64,000 nucleotides of DNA from positions 3,482,501 through 3,546,500 of the forward strand of contig NZ_CP109017.1 in the NCBI RefSeq assembly GCF_036226765.1, given 5' to 3'. The DNA is from Streptomyces sp. NBC_00670. GTDB taxonomy: Bacteria > Actinomycetota > Actinomycetes > Streptomycetales > Streptomycetaceae. Of the stretch, positions 33,880 to 43,750 are shown one piece after another. Below the pieces are notes generated by a model, which was given only the letters and a program-made list of their open reading frames with translations, did not search any database and had not been told where the DNA came from. Made by a program: the position numbers and the translations under genes. Position 1 is the stretch's first letter, and every line of letters starts with the position of its first letter.

Positions 33880-34974
33880 TCAAGCCCCCGCATGCGCCGG
33901 CCCCCCGCCCCGGCCTCCCGGGTGTCGGTGTCGCCAGAGCCAGAAGACCGTGCAGGACAGCAGCGCCCACCCCGCCAGGACCAGGAACGGGAACGCGTGC
34001 TGGTGGCCGGGGAAGTAGACCGCCGTGTGCTGGGCGTTGACCGAGGCGCCCGGCGGGAGCCAGCGGCCGATCACGCCGAGCGGCGACGGCAGCAGCGGCC
34101 AGGACACCGCACCCCCCGACGACGGGTTGCCCAGCAGCACCATCAGCCCCCACGTCGGCAGCATCGCCCAGCGCCCGAACAACGTGTTGAACATCGTGAA
34201 GACCATCCCGGACGCGAACATCGTCAGCGCGAGGATCAGCCACGACTCCACGAACGGCAGGTGCAGCGCGCCCAGCAGCCAGTCCACCACCGCCGCGATC
34301 ACGAACCCACCGAGCAGCGCGTACGCCACCGTGAACGCGATCCGCTCGGCCGGGTTGAGCGCCCTGGCGTGCACGCTGAGCTGAATCGCGCCCACGAAGC
34401 CGATGATCACGGCGGCGAGGGAGATGTAGAAGATCGCCAGCCCGCGCGGATCCCCCTGCTGCAACGGCTTGAGGTCCTTGACGGTGACGTCCACCCCGGA
34501 CGCCTTGCCCACCTGCTCCGCCGCCTCCTCCAGCACCTGCGCGACCGTCGCCCCGGACGCCCCGGAGACCTCCAGGGTGAGCGCACGTCCGCCGGCCTCC
34601 GGCACGTCGAGCACCGCGAAGACCTTCTGGTCGTCGACCGCCTCGACGGCCGCCGCCCGGTCGTCGTACGCGTGCAGCTTCAGCGAGGCGTTGAGCGCCT
34701 TCTCCATCCCGGCGATGAACCGCCGCCCCTGCGCGCTGTCGTACGCCCCGACGACCGCCGTCGGCACGGTGTGCGGCGTGGGGTTGGCCATCGCGTACGT
34801 GTAGGAGCCGGCGAAGAGCCCGGCCGCCGCCGCGAGGATGAACAGCAGCACGGTGGCGGGCAGGAAGGGCGACTCCCGGAACGCGGCCCAGCGCTCCGAA
34901 GCCGTCCGCGGCCTGCCATGGGCACCGTGCGGCTCGTGGCTCTGATGCGGGGGCTCATACGATGAATCCGACAT
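33880..34974 (-). CDS. ABC-2-like / YhgE-type membrane protein
   Basis: 364-aa membrane protein. A cytoplasmic N-terminus rich in His and Pro leads to one helix (about 38-60), an extracytoplasmic domain (about 62-165), and then five or six helices (about 175-350). This layout resembles the SNG1/DUF3533 and YhgE permease-like families, often annotated as ABC transporter permease, but no ATPase is adjacent. ATG 34974 has no ribosome site; on the minus strand TAACTT ends 7 bases before it, which fits a leaderless mRNA. It is divergent from hrpA. Confidence 0.7.
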   Translation of the reverse strand: MSDSSYEPPHQSHEPHGAHGRPRTASERWAAFRESPFLPATVLLFILAAAAGLFAGSYTYAMANPTPHTVPTAVVGAYDSAQGRRFIAGMEKALNASLKLHAYDDRAAAVEAVDDQKVFAVLDVPEAGGRALTLEVSGASGATVAQVLEEAAEQVGKASGVDVTVKDLKPLQQGDPRGLAIFYISLAAVIIGFVGAIQLSVHARALNPAERIAFTVAYALLGGFVIAAVVDWLLGALHLPFVESWLILALTMFASGMVFTMFNTLFGRWAMLPTWGLMVLLGNPSSGGAVSWPLLPSPLGVIGRWLPPGASVNAQHTAVYFPGHQHAFPFLVLAGWALLSCTVFWLWRHRHPGGRGGGPAHAGA

Positions 34975-35053
34975 AAGACTCAAGTTAGATCATTTCACCT
35001 CACGACAAATCCGTTCGCCTCTCGTTTCCCGGAGGTGAGATCCTGGGTCCCGT

Positions 35054-38000
35054 ATGTCCACGCATCCCGCCCCCGCCCTCGGCGCCCTCGCCCCCCGCCT
35101 GACCGAACTGTCGCTGCGCGACGCGCACCGGCTCGGACGCAGGCTCGAAGGCGCCCGCAAGATCCGCAAACCGGAGGCCCGCGCCGCCGTCCTCGCCGAG
35201 ATCGAGGCCGAGGTCGTCCAGGCCGAGGCACGGATCCAGGCGCGGCGTGCCCGCGTCCCGGCGGTGACGTATCCCGAACAGCTGCCGGTCAGCCAGAAGA
35301 AGGACGAGATCGCCGAGGCCATACGCGACCACCAGGTCGTGATCGTGGCCGGCGAGACCGGCTCCGGGAAGACCACGCAGATCCCCAAGATCTGCATGGA
35401 ACTCGGACGCGGCCTCCGCGGCATGATCGGCCACACCCAGCCCCGCCGCATCGCCGCCCGCACGGTCGCCGAGCGCGTCGCCGAGGAGCTGGACACCCCG
35501 CTGGGCGAGACCGTCGGCTGGAAGGTGCGGTTCACCGACCAGGTGAACCCGGACGCCACCTTCGTCAAACTGATGACGGACGGCATCCTGCTCGCCGAGA
35601 TCCAGACCGACCGCGAACTGCGCGCCTACGACACGATCATCATCGACGAGGCGCACGAGCGGTCCCTGAACATCGACTTCCTGCTCGGCTACCTCGCCCA
35701 GCTGCTGCCGAAGCGCCCCGACCTCAAGGTCGTCATCACCTCCGCCACGATCGACCCCGAGCGCTTCTCCCGGCACTTCGGCGACGCCCCGATCGTCGAG
35801 GTCAGCGGCCGTACGTACCCGGTGGAGGTGCGCTACCGGCCGCTCCTGGAAGAGGACTCGGACGACGCCGACCGGGACCAGATCACCGCGATCACCGACG
35901 CCGTCGAGGAACTGATGGCGGAGGGCCCCGGCGACATCCTCGTCTTCCTCTCCGGCGAGCGGGAGATCCGGGACACGGCGGACGCGCTGAACAAGAAGAA
36001 GTACCCCCGCACCGGAGGCGCTGATTGGCACAGCACGGAAGTGCTGCCCCTCTACGCCCGCCTCTCCCACGCCGAACAGCACCGCGTCTTCCAGCAGCAC
36101 TCCGGGCGCCGGATCGTCCTCGCCACCAACGTGGCCGAGACGTCCCTGACCGTCCCCGGCATCAAGTACGTCATCGACCCCGGCTTCGCCCGCATCAGCC
36201 GCTACAGTCACCGCACCAAGGTGCAGCGCCTGCCGATCGAGCCGGTCTCGCAGGCCAGCGCCAACCAGCGCAAGGGCCGCTGCGGCCGTACGTCGGACGG
36301 CATCTGCATCCGGCTCTACTCCGAGGACGACTTCCTCACCCGCCCGGAGTTCACGGACGCGGAGATCCTGCGCACCAACCTCGCCTCCGTCATCCTCCAG
36401 ATGACCGCGGCCGGCCTCGGCGACATCGAGAAGTTCCCCTTCATCGACCCGCCGGACCACCGCAACATCCGCGACGGCGTCCAGCTCCTGCAGGAACTCG
36501 GCGCCCTCGATCCGCCCACCCGTCACCCGACCACCGCCCCTCAAGGAGCCGCTCCGCGGCCGCTCTCCGATTCGAAGGACGCCCGCAAGCGGCTCACCCA
36601 AACCGGCCGCAAGCTCGCCCAGCTGCCCGTCGACCCGCGCCTGGCCCGGATGGTCCTGGAGGCGGACCGCAACGGCTGTGCGCGCGAGGTCATGGTGATC
36701 GCCGCCGCGCTGTCCATCCAGGACCCGCGCGAGCGCCCCTCGGAGAAGCAGGCCCAGGCCGACCAGCAGCACGCCCGCTTCCGCGACGAGACCAGCGACT
36801 TCCTCGCCTTCCTCAACCTCTGGCGGTACGTCCGCGAGCAGCAGAAGGAGCGCGGCTCGTCGTCGTTCCGCCGGATGTGCAAGCAGGAGTTCCTGAACTT
36901 CCTGCGCATTCGCGAATGGCAGGACATCTACACGCAGCTGCGCACGGTCGCCAAGCAGATGGGCATCCACCTCAACGAGGAGGACGCCCCCAGCGACCGC
37001 ATCCACGTCTCGCTGCTCGCCGGACTGCTGTCCCACATCGGCATGAAGGACGTGAAGGAGTCCAAGAACTCCGACGGCACAGCCGGCACGTCCGGCCCCG
37101 GCGGCGGCCGCAAGGACGGCGGACGCAACGAGTACATCGGCGCCCGCAACGCCAAGTTCGCGATCTTCCCCGGCTCGGCGCTGTTCAAGAAGCCGCCGCG
37201 GTTCGTGATGTCGGCGGAACTGGTGGAGACCTCGCGGCTGTGGGCCCGGGTCAACGCGAAGATCGAGCCCGAGTGGGTCGAGCCGCTCGCCGGCCACCTC
37301 CTCAAGCGCACGTACAGCGAGCCGCACTGGGAGAAGGACCAGGCCGCGGTGATGGCCTACGAGAAGGTCACGCTGTACGGAGTCCCGATCGTCGCCCAGC
37401 GGAAGATCAACTACGGCCGGGTCGACCCCGAGGTCAGCCGCGAACTGTTCATCCGCAACGCCCTGGTGGAGGGTGACTGGCGCACGCACCACAAGTTCTT
37501 CGCCGACAACCGCAAGCTGCTCAGCGAGGTCGAGGAGCTGGAGCACCGGGCGCGGCGCCGGGACATCGTCGTCGACGACGAAACGCTGTTCGACTTCTAC
37601 GAGCAGCGCATCCCCGAACACGTCGTCTCCGGCGCCCACTTCGACTCCTGGTGGAAGCACAAGCGGCACGAGCAGCCCGACTTCCTCGACTTCGAGCGGG
37701 AGATGCTCATCCGGGAGTCGGCGCAGACGGTCACCAAGGCCGACTACCCCGACTCCTGGCGGCAGGGCCCGCTGAAGTTCCGGGTGACGTACCAGTTCGA
37801 GCCCGGCGCGGACGCCGACGGCGTGACCGTCCACGTGCCGCTCCAGGTGCTCAACCAGGTCACCGACGAGGGCTTCGACTGGCAGATCCCCGGCCTGCGT
37901 GAAGAGGTCGTCACGGAGCTGATCCGCTCCCTGCCGAAGCCGATCCGCCGCAACTACGTGCCGGCGCCGAACTACGCCAAGGCATTCCTGGAGCGCGCGG

Positions 38001-39142
38001 TGCCGTTGCAGGAGCCCTTGACGACGACGATGGCGCGCGAGCTGAAGCGCATGGTCGGCGTGGCCTTCGAGGCGGACGACTTCGACTGGGGCCGGGTCCC
38101 CGACCATCTGAGGATCACCTTCCGGATCGTCGACGAGCGGCGCCGCAAGCTGGCCGAGGACAAGGACCTTCAGGCGCTGAAACTCCGGCTGAAACCGAAG
38201 GCGCGCAAGGCGCTCTCGCAGGCCGCCGCGGCGACCGCCGAGCGGCAGGGCGGCCCGTCCCTGGAGCGCTCCGGGCTGACGGACTGGTCGATCGGCACGC
38301 TCGACCGCGTCTTCGAGACCCGGCGGGCCGGGCAGCCCGTGAAGGCGTACCCGGCGCTCGTCGACGACGGACCGGCGGCGAACACCGTTTCGGTGCGTCT
38401 TTTCGACACCGAGGCCGAGCAGGCCGAGGCGATGTGGAAGGGCACCCGGCGGCTGATCCTGCGCAACATCCCGGTCAACCCCGCGAAGTTCGCGTCCGAG
38501 AAGCTGACCAACGCGCAGAAGCTGGCGCTGTCCGCCAATCCGCACGGCTCGGTCCAGGCGCTGTTCGACGACTGCGCGACGGCGGCGGCCGACCGGCTGA
38601 TCGCCGACTTCGGCGGCCCGGCGTGGGACGAGGAGTCGTACCGCAAGCTCTACGACAAGGTGCGGGCGGAGATCGTCGACGCGACCGTACGGACGGTGGG
38701 CCAGGTGCAGCAGGTGCTGGCCGCCTGGCAGGCCTGTGAACGGCGTCTGAAGGGCGTACGCAGCCCCGCGCTGCTGCCGAACCTGGCGGACGTGCGGGAG
38801 CAGCTGGACGCCCTCGTGAAGCCCGGCTTCGTGACCGAGGCGGGGCTGCGGCGGCTGCCGGACCTGATGCGGTACCTCGTCGCGGCGGACCGGCGGCTGC
38901 AGCAGATGCCGGCCAACGTCCAGCGGGACACGACCCGGATGGAGAAGGTCCGGGAAATGCGGGACGAGTACGCGTGGCTGCGGGAGCAGTTGCCCGCGGG
39001 GCGGCCGGTGCCGACGGCGGTGCGGGAGATCCGGTGGATGATCGAGGAGCTGCGGGTCAGCTACTTCGCGCACGCGCTGGGGACGGCGTATCCGGTGTCG
39101 GACAAGCGGATCGTGAAGGCGATCGACGCGGCGGCGCCGTGA
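35054..39142 (+). CDS. hrpA: ATP-dependent RNA helicase HrpA
   Basis: 1362-aa DEAH-box helicase. Walker A is GETGSGKTTQ, the DEAH box IIDEAHERS, motif III SATID; the second RecA domain contains TNVAETSLTVPGI and QRKGRCGR. The helicase-associated and OB-fold regions follow, then the long DUF3418 C-terminal domain (about 750-1340) that defines HrpA rather than eukaryote-like DEAH proteins. Known roles include mRNA processing and resolving stalled ribosomes. GGAGG lies 17 bases before ATG 35054, further than usual. A second tRNA-Asp gene follows 130 bases after the stop. Confidence 0.95.
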   Translation: MSTHPAPALGALAPRLTELSLRDAHRLGRRLEGARKIRKPEARAAVLAEIEAEVVQAEARIQARRARVPAVTYPEQLPVSQKKDEIAEAIRDHQVVIVAGETGSGKTTQIPKICMELGRGLRGMIGHTQPRRIAARTVAERVAEELDTPLGETVGWKVRFTDQVNPDATFVKLMTDGILLAEIQTDRELRAYDTIIIDEAHERSLNIDFLLGYLAQLLPKRPDLKVVITSATIDPERFSRHFGDAPIVEVSGRTYPVEVRYRPLLEEDSDDADRDQITAITDAVEELMAEGPGDILVFLSGEREIRDTADALNKKKYPRTGGADWHSTEVLPLYARLSHAEQHRVFQQHSGRRIVLATNVAETSLTVPGIKYVIDPGFARISRYSHRTKVQRLPIEPVSQASANQRKGRCGRTSDGICIRLYSEDDFLTRPEFTDAEILRTNLASVILQMTAAGLGDIEKFPFIDPPDHRNIRDGVQLLQELGALDPPTRHPTTAPQGAAPRPLSDSKDARKRLTQTGRKLAQLPVDPRLARMVLEADRNGCAREVMVIAAALSIQDPRERPSEKQAQADQQHARFRDETSDFLAFLNLWRYVREQQKERGSSSFRRMCKQEFLNFLRIREWQDIYTQLRTVAKQMGIHLNEEDAPSDRIHVSLLAGLLSHIGMKDVKESKNSDGTAGTSGPGGGRKDGGRNEYIGARNAKFAIFPGSALFKKPPRFVMSAELVETSRLWARVNAKIEPEWVEPLAGHLLKRTYSEPHWEKDQAAVMAYEKVTLYGVPIVAQRKINYGRVDPEVSRELFIRNALVEGDWRTHHKFFADNRKLLSEVEELEHRARRRDIVVDDETLFDFYEQRIPEHVVSGAHFDSWWKHKRHEQPDFLDFEREMLIRESAQTVTKADYPDSWRQGPLKFRVTYQFEPGADADGVTVHVPLQVLNQVTDEGFDWQIPGLREEVVTELIRSLPKPIRRNYVPAPNYAKAFLERAVPLQEPLTTTMARELKRMVGVAFEADDFDWGRVPDHLRITFRIVDERRRKLAEDKDLQALKLRLKPKARKALSQAAAATAERQGGPSLERSGLTDWSIGTLDRVFETRRAGQPVKAYPALVDDGPAANTVSVRLFDTEAEQAEAMWKGTRRLILRNIPVNPAKFASEKLTNAQKLALSANPHGSVQALFDDCATAAADRLIADFGGPAWDEESYRKLYDKVRAEIVDATVRTVGQVQQVLAAWQACERRLKGVRSPALLPNLADVREQLDALVKPGFVTEAGLRRLPDLMRYLVAADRRLQQMPANVQRDTTRMEKVREMRDEYAWLREQLPAGRPVPTAVREIRWMIEELRVSYFAHALGTAYPVSDKRIVKAIDAAAP

Positions 39143-39272
39143 CGGAAGCGGCGGCGGCCGGCACGGCGATGCCGTGACCGGCGGTGCACGGTGGGTGAGT
39201 TCGACCTCGGGGCTCGCCCTCCTGTACAGTCCTTCTCGCAGCGCAGCGCGGTAATGCGACCGCGAAGCACCT

Positions 39273-39347
39273 GGTCCTGTGGAGCAGTTTGGAGTGCTCG
39301 CCACCCTGTCAAGGTGGAGGCCGCGGGTTCAAATCCCGTCAGGACCG
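39273..39347 (+). tRNA. tRNA-Asp (GTC), copy 2
   Basis: Identical in sequence to the tRNA at 33595 over 75 nt, but with its own promoter region and terminator. Confidence 0.95.
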
Positions 39348-39354
39348 CAGCAAG

Positions 39355-39387
39355 AAGGGCCGTGTCCCCCCGAGGACACGGCCCTTC
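39355..39387 (+). terminator. Terminator of tRNA-Asp copy 2
   Basis: AAGGGCCGTGTCC pairs with GGACACGGCCCTT, followed by a mixed C/T tract. Confidence 0.75.
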
Positions 39388-39506
39388 GTCGTGTTCGCGT
39401 TTCCGTCCCGCACCCCTGAAGGGTCTCCCCGGCGACGTCCCTTGACGGCGTCACATTCCCTCGCTACTCAAGAAAGCGACGGCTTCGTCGTTTCCGGAGG
39501 TGGCGT

Positions 39507-39719
39507 ATGCCCGCTGCGGCCTCCCCGCACGCGACCCGCGCGCTGTTGCGTGCCCATCTGTCGGCCGCTACCGGCTACCGCCATCTGACCCGGCACTGCC
39601 CCATCTGCCACCGCCTCCTGCGGCTCGCCCTGGAGTCGGCCCCGTCCGTCGCGGAGGCGGACGCACAGGCGACCCCGGCCGAGGCCGCCGGGGACGCCGC
39701 CCCCACCGCCGCCGCCTGA
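39507..39719 (+). CDS. Small CPxC-containing hypothetical protein (DUF6274-like)
   Basis: 70-aa protein with the motif HCPICHRLLRLAL at about 29-41, one CxxC pair that could bind a metal or be redox-active, and an Ala-rich tail. GGAGG 6 bases before ATG 39507 is a textbook ribosome site. I recall a small Streptomyces family of this kind, but no function is known. It lies between tRNA-Asp and bldC. Confidence 0.7.
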   Translation: MPAAASPHATRALLRAHLSAATGYRHLTRHCPICHRLLRLALESAPSVAEADAQATPAEAAGDAAPTAAA

Positions 39720-40043
39720 TCGCCGCAGCGCCCCAACACCCCTTGAACCGGGGCTTCCAGCCCAGCGCCCACGCACGCGACAAGGACTCTGGCATGTGAC
39801 GGGAGTCACCGCATAACTTTTCCGGGGTGAGGAACTTACGCACCTCCTACACACGGTCAATTTAATATGTGCAATTGCACTGGCTCTCCATTCCGTCTCC
39901 GCCCGGACGCCGAGCCGCCCCACAGCGGATCCGACGCCCCTCCCCAGACTCCGACAAGCCCGCTCACAGACGGGCCGGCCGCACCCGTCCGTCATCCTCA
40001 GACGCACACAATGGCGCGCACCAGACGTCAGCGCCGGACCGCG
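39720..40043. other. Intergenic region with palindromes
   Basis: No gene is seen. GTGACGGGAGTCAC (39796-39809) fits the Crp consensus GTG-N6-GNCAC. An AT-rich stretch (39855-39880) contains the perfect 12-bp palindrome GTGCAATTGCAC (39869-39880). No start codon with a good ribosome site follows either element, so their role is unclear. Confidence 0.45.
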
Positions 40044-40047
40044 CGCA

Positions 40048-40087
40048 CAAAAAAATCGCGCTGGACTCGGCGGAGTCCAGCGCGATC
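40048..40087 (-). terminator. Rho-independent terminator of bldC
   Basis: ATCGCGCTGGACTCC pairs with GAGTCCAGCGCGAT, followed on the minus strand by seven T. It is about 157 bases after the bldC stop, so the transcript has a long 3' tail. Confidence 0.85.
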
Positions 40088-40243
40088 GACGACGCACCCT
40101 CAATGGACCGGAAGGGCCCCGAGTGGCGTGGGCGTGGGGGCTGTTGGGGCAGTCCCCGCGTCGCTTTCAGCTGTGATGAGCGGTTGCTCCCGGACGCTCC
40201 GGCCAGTTGGGGGACCAGCCGTTTTGCCCGGTAACGCGGTTGT

Positions 40244-40450
40244 TCAGGCCTCGCTGCGCTGCTGCGGGATGCCCGCGAGCAGTGCGCGGACCTCGGCCTC
40301 GCGGTAGCGGCGATGCCCGCCGAGCGTGCGGATCGACGTGAGCTTGCCGGCCTTCGCCCACCGCGTGACCGTCTTCGGGTCGACGCGGAACATGGTGGCG
40401 ACCTCAGCCGGGGTCAGCAGCGGCTCGGCATCAGGGGTGCGAGCGGTCAT
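40244..40450 (-). CDS. bldC: Developmental regulator BldC
   Basis: 68-aa MerR-like DNA-binding protein without a ligand domain. LLTPAEVATMFRVDPKTVTR and WAKAGKLTSIRTLGGHRRY give the helix-turn-helix and wing of BldC, which oligomerises head-to-tail on direct AT-rich repeats and delays entry into sporulation. Sequence and length match the known protein. GAGGAGG precedes ATG 40450. A palindrome, AGAAC-CGAC-GTTCT, lies 15-30 bases upstream. Confidence 0.97.
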   Translation of the reverse strand: MTARTPDAEPLLTPAEVATMFRVDPKTVTRWAKAGKLTSIRTLGGHRRYREAEVRALLAGIPQQRSEA

Positions 40451-41114
40451 GAGCGGCCTCCTCGGGAGAACCGACGTTCTCGGTTCTTTCCTCTAAATTC
40501 TGCACCTTGACCCGCGTTGCCCGAAATGGCGGACGCGAGTCGAGTCGGTTATAGGACGAACGGCTTGTCCTCGGCACTACAACTACACCATCTGTCCAGC
40601 CGCGTAGGCCAAACCGATGGAATTGCCCTCCCAGGTGTTCATCAGCGACGGATGCCGATGGACCGTGCCATAGCGGACAGTCACGCCGGTGTGACGATCA
40701 GTCACAGGGCGATCAGTGGTCACCAAACCCCCCAAGAGCATGCAATGCTGAGATCTCCACCCATGCCAGGGCAGAAGGGGCCTCCCCCGGGCTCCTTGTC
40801 CTATTTTGGCACGAGGAGGGGCGTTAGGCGCAAGGGCCGCGTTAAGTGCAATCCATCACGCTTGACGGTATACGCCCGGATCGGTCGGCGATGTCCCTGC
40901 CGGTGATCACCGCTTCCCTCGTGGGTACGTCAACCTTGGGCCAACGGTTGTCACTTCAGCATGTCGCATGGGTCACAATTCGCACACTGATTCCCGCCAG
41001 GGCATGGACACCGTACCCACTTCCGCACGCGGGCCGCGAATCAGTCGACGCTCCGTCAGGAACCGTGTGCGCAGCGCGAGTTGGGGGGCGCCACCGGGTC
41101 CTCCGGCGGCCGGC
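40451..41114. other. Long leader and promoter region of bldC
   Basis: About 660 bases without a convincing gene. AGAAC-CGAC-GTTCT (40465-40478) is next to the bldC ribosome site. TGTGAC-GATCA-GTCACA (40690-40706) is an imperfect Crp-like palindrome with one base too many in the spacer. The region is less GC-rich than average (for example 40840-40990), consistent with regulatory DNA for several factors. Confidence 0.5.
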
Positions 41115-41975
41115 TCAGTTCGCCGAGCGCCGGTCCCGGACCGACCGCCAGCGCTCCACCAGCCGCGCGTACGCCTCCCCGGCCGCCGCCCCGTCGCCCT
41201 GCCGCAGCGCCTCGATGCCCTCGGCGACGTCGGCCGCCGAATGGTCGCCGTCCAGCTCCTCGGGCGGCAGGACGTGCACCAGACCGCCGTAGTCCAGCTC
41301 CACCAGGGAGCGCGGGTGGAACTCCTCCAGCCACCGCCCCACGTCCAGCAGCCCCTCGACGAGCGGGCTCTCGTCGAAGGTGTTCCGCAGCGTGCGCAGC
41401 CCCCGGGCCACCCGGCGCCGGGCCTGCACCATGGGCGTCCGATAGCGCAGCACCGGCACCCCGGCCCCGGCGGCGCCGGGCTCCGCGCCGGCCCCGGCGT
41501 ACTCCCGCTCCCCGTCGCCCACCAGGACGAACCAGTGCAGCGGCACGTGCCAGGTGGAGGATCTGATCCAGGGGCGCGCGTCGGGGTTGCGGGTCAGCCA
41601 GCGCTCGTAGTCCTGGGTGGCCTGGTGGCGCACCAGCGGCGGCAGCACCGCGTCGAGCACGGAGGCCGGCAGTTCCTCGCCCAGGCCGCCCAGCGCCTGC
41701 CAGCCGCGCAGCCGGGTGCGCCAGGGGCAGACGCACAGCACCCCGTCGACCTCCGTCACGAACGCGTCGTCGCTCTCGTGCACCGGGACCGCGACCGGCG
41801 GGGTGGGCAGCAGATCGGCCAGCGAGCGGCGCAGTTCGTCCTGGTAGGAGGGACGGTCGGGGCGCCGCGCGTACCGCGCCCAGTGGCCGCGCTCCGGTTC
41901 GGGGAAGGCGGCCAGCGGTTCGTACACGCGCAAGTAGGACGCGTACGGAACGATCACCGAGGACACCTTGGGCAC
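41115..41975 (-). CDS. Conserved hypothetical protein
   Basis: 286-aa soluble protein conserved next to bldC in Streptomyces from memory of gene order, with no domain I recognise. It begins VPKVSSVIVPYASYLRVYEP and contains several Trp/Arg-rich segments (RGHWARYARRPDRPSYQDEL; TWHVPLHWFVLVGDGEREY) and a C-terminal Ala/Glu-rich helix. No signal peptide or membrane segment. GAGGGAG 5 bases before GTG 41975 supports the start. Function unknown. Confidence 0.75.
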   Translation of the reverse strand: MPKVSSVIVPYASYLRVYEPLAAFPEPERGHWARYARRPDRPSYQDELRRSLADLLPTPPVAVPVHESDDAFVTEVDGVLCVCPWRTRLRGWQALGGLGEELPASVLDAVLPPLVRHQATQDYERWLTRNPDARPWIRSSTWHVPLHWFVLVGDGEREYAGAGAEPGAAGAGVPVLRYRTPMVQARRRVARGLRTLRNTFDESPLVEGLLDVGRWLEEFHPRSLVELDYGGLVHVLPPEELDGDHSAADVAEGIEALRQGDGAAAGEAYARLVERWRSVRDRRSAN

Positions 41976-42275
41976 GCCTGCTCCCTCCCCCACCCGACCT
42001 GACGTGAAGCATTTTCCCGCGCCCGGTGCGCGGGGGCTCCGCCGGGACCCGCCGAAGCGTCCGGCGCCCCCACGGGAACGGTGCCACGGAGGCGTCCGGG
42101 TGGGCGGAAACCGTGCCGAATCGCCCCACGGACGCGTGTCGGTGCCCGCCGCGAGAGGGTGATCGGGAACACCGTGCGGAGCACGGGCCCCGCCACGATC
42201 TACGCTCGTCCCACGGAGCCCGCCATCCGCACGGGATCCGCACCCATCGCCGCCACTTCACCGGGAGTCACCACA

Positions 42276-43361
42276 GTGACCGACGTACCCAACGGCGTCC
42301 TGCACACCCTGTTCCACTCGGACCAGGGAGGTCATGAGCAGGTCGTGCTCTGCCAGGACCGGGCCAGCGGCCTGAAGGCCGTCATCGCCGTCCACTCCAC
42401 CGCCCTGGGCCCCGCCCTAGGCGGTACGCGTTTCTACCCCTACGCCTCCGAGGAGGAGGCCGTCGCCGACGCCCTCAACCTCGCGCGCGGGATGTCGTAC
42501 AAGAACGCCATGGCCGGACTCGACCACGGCGGCGGCAAGGCCGTGATCATCGGTGACCCCGAGCAGATCAAGACCGAGGAGCTGCTGCTCGCCTACGGGC
42601 GGGCCGTGGCCTCGCTCGGCGGGCGGTACGTCACCGCCTGCGACGTCGGCACGTACGTCGCCGACATGGACGTCGTCGCCCGTGCGTGCCGCTGGACCAC
42701 CGGGCGCTCCCCGGAGCACGGGGGCGCCGGCGACTCCTCCGTGCTCACCGCCTTCGGCGTCTACCAGGGCATGCGGGCCAGCGCGCAGCACCTGTGGGGC
42801 GACCCGACGCTGCGCGACCGCACGGTGGGCATCGCGGGCGTCGGCAAGGTCGGGCACCACCTGGTGGAGCACCTGGTGAAGGAGGGCGCGCGGGTGGTGG
42901 TCACCGATGTGCGCGAGGACGCCGTGCGCCGGGTCACCGAGGGCCGCCCGCAGGTCACCGCGGTCGCCGACACCGAGGCGCTGATCACCTACGACGGGCT
43001 CGACATCTACGCCCCCTGCGCGCTCGGCGGCGCCCTGGACGACGCCTCCGTGCCGGTGCTGACGGCGAAGGTGGTGTGCGGGGCGGCCAACAACCAGCTC
43101 GCGCACCCGGGCGTGGAGAAGGACCTCGCCGACCGCGGGATCCTCTACGCGCCGGACTACGTGGTGAACGCGGGCGGTGTCATCCAGGTCGCCGACGAGC
43201 TGCACGGCTTCGACTTCGAGCGGTGCAAGGTGAAGGCCGCGAAGATCTTCGACACCACGCTCGACATCTTCGCACGTGCGAAGTCGGACGGGATTCCGCC
43301 GGCCGCGGCGGCCGACCGGATCGCCGAGCAGCGGATGGCGGAGGCCCGCGCGGCACGCTGA
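42276..43361 (+). CDS. vdh: Valine (branched-chain amino acid) dehydrogenase
   Basis: 361-aa NAD-dependent enzyme of the Leu/Phe/Val dehydrogenase family, which deaminates branched-chain amino acids and in Streptomyces supplies precursors for polyketides. The catalytic lysine is in [10 protein letters not shown], the substrate-binding loop is [11 protein letters not shown], and the NAD fold motif is GVGKVG. GTG 42276 ([12 protein letters not shown]) is 8 bases after GGGAG. The gene stands alone; the intergenic region of about 300 bases upstream holds its promoter, where I found no clear operator. Confidence 0.93.
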   Translation: MTDVPNGVLHTLFHSDQGGHEQVVLCQDRASGLKAVIAVHSTALGPALGGTRFYPYASEEEAVADALNLARGMSYKNAMAGLDHGGGKAVIIGDPEQIKTEELLLAYGRAVASLGGRYVTACDVGTYVADMDVVARACRWTTGRSPEHGGAGDSSVLTAFGVYQGMRASAQHLWGDPTLRDRTVGIAGVGKVGHHLVEHLVKEGARVVVTDVREDAVRRVTEGRPQVTAVADTEALITYDGLDIYAPCALGGALDDASVPVLTAKVVCGAANNQLAHPGVEKDLADRGILYAPDYVVNAGGVIQVADELHGFDFERCKVKAAKIFDTTLDIFARAKSDGIPPAAAADRIAEQRMAEARAAR

Positions 43362-43750
43362 CCGGACGGACGATTTCTGGCCATGGGACGGCCGCCCCGC
43401 GCGCCCGTCCCATGGTCGCATCCCGCCGTTTTCGTCGTCCGCGCGCGCGGAGGCCGCGCACGGCCGCCCGGCGGCGGCCGGTACCCGCCGGGGGGCACGT
43501 GGAGAGAACTCTCACGTTCGTCGGCGGGTCGTGGGCCGATAAGTGGTTAAAATCGCGGTTGACCAGCGAGGACGGGGTTCCCCGGGGGCCCCGCGCACAC
43601 GCTGCTCCTGCGGGCGACGTACCGTATGGGCGTGGGCTCAGGTACCGTGGAAGCCCTACGGACGGTCTCTCCACCGAGAGTCCGTTCCAGAACATGAACG
43701 CGTGTCAAGACTCTGGGGCCGTCGAGCCCCGTCGTTGAGGGGGTCGAGCC
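43362..43750. other. Intergenic region between vdh and the DUF3073 gene
   Basis: About 390 bases. A possible promoter includes TTGACC (43559-43564) on the plus strand. GGGGCCGTCGAGCCCC (about 43715-43730) is a short hairpin just before the ribosome site of the next gene. No gene is seen. Confidence 0.4.

Noticed and set aside
35000..39304. 1434-codon minus-strand open frame
   Set aside because: Shadow of hrpA; contains tRNA-Asp sequence at its start and no domain.
18565..39347. Integrated element using a tRNA gene as attachment site
   Set aside because: No integrase, no partial tRNA repeat and gene content is core; the repeated tRNAs are complete genes.
40517..40906. 129-codon frame upstream of bldC
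   Set aside because: No ribosome site, atypical codon use and no protein character; treated as regulatory DNA.
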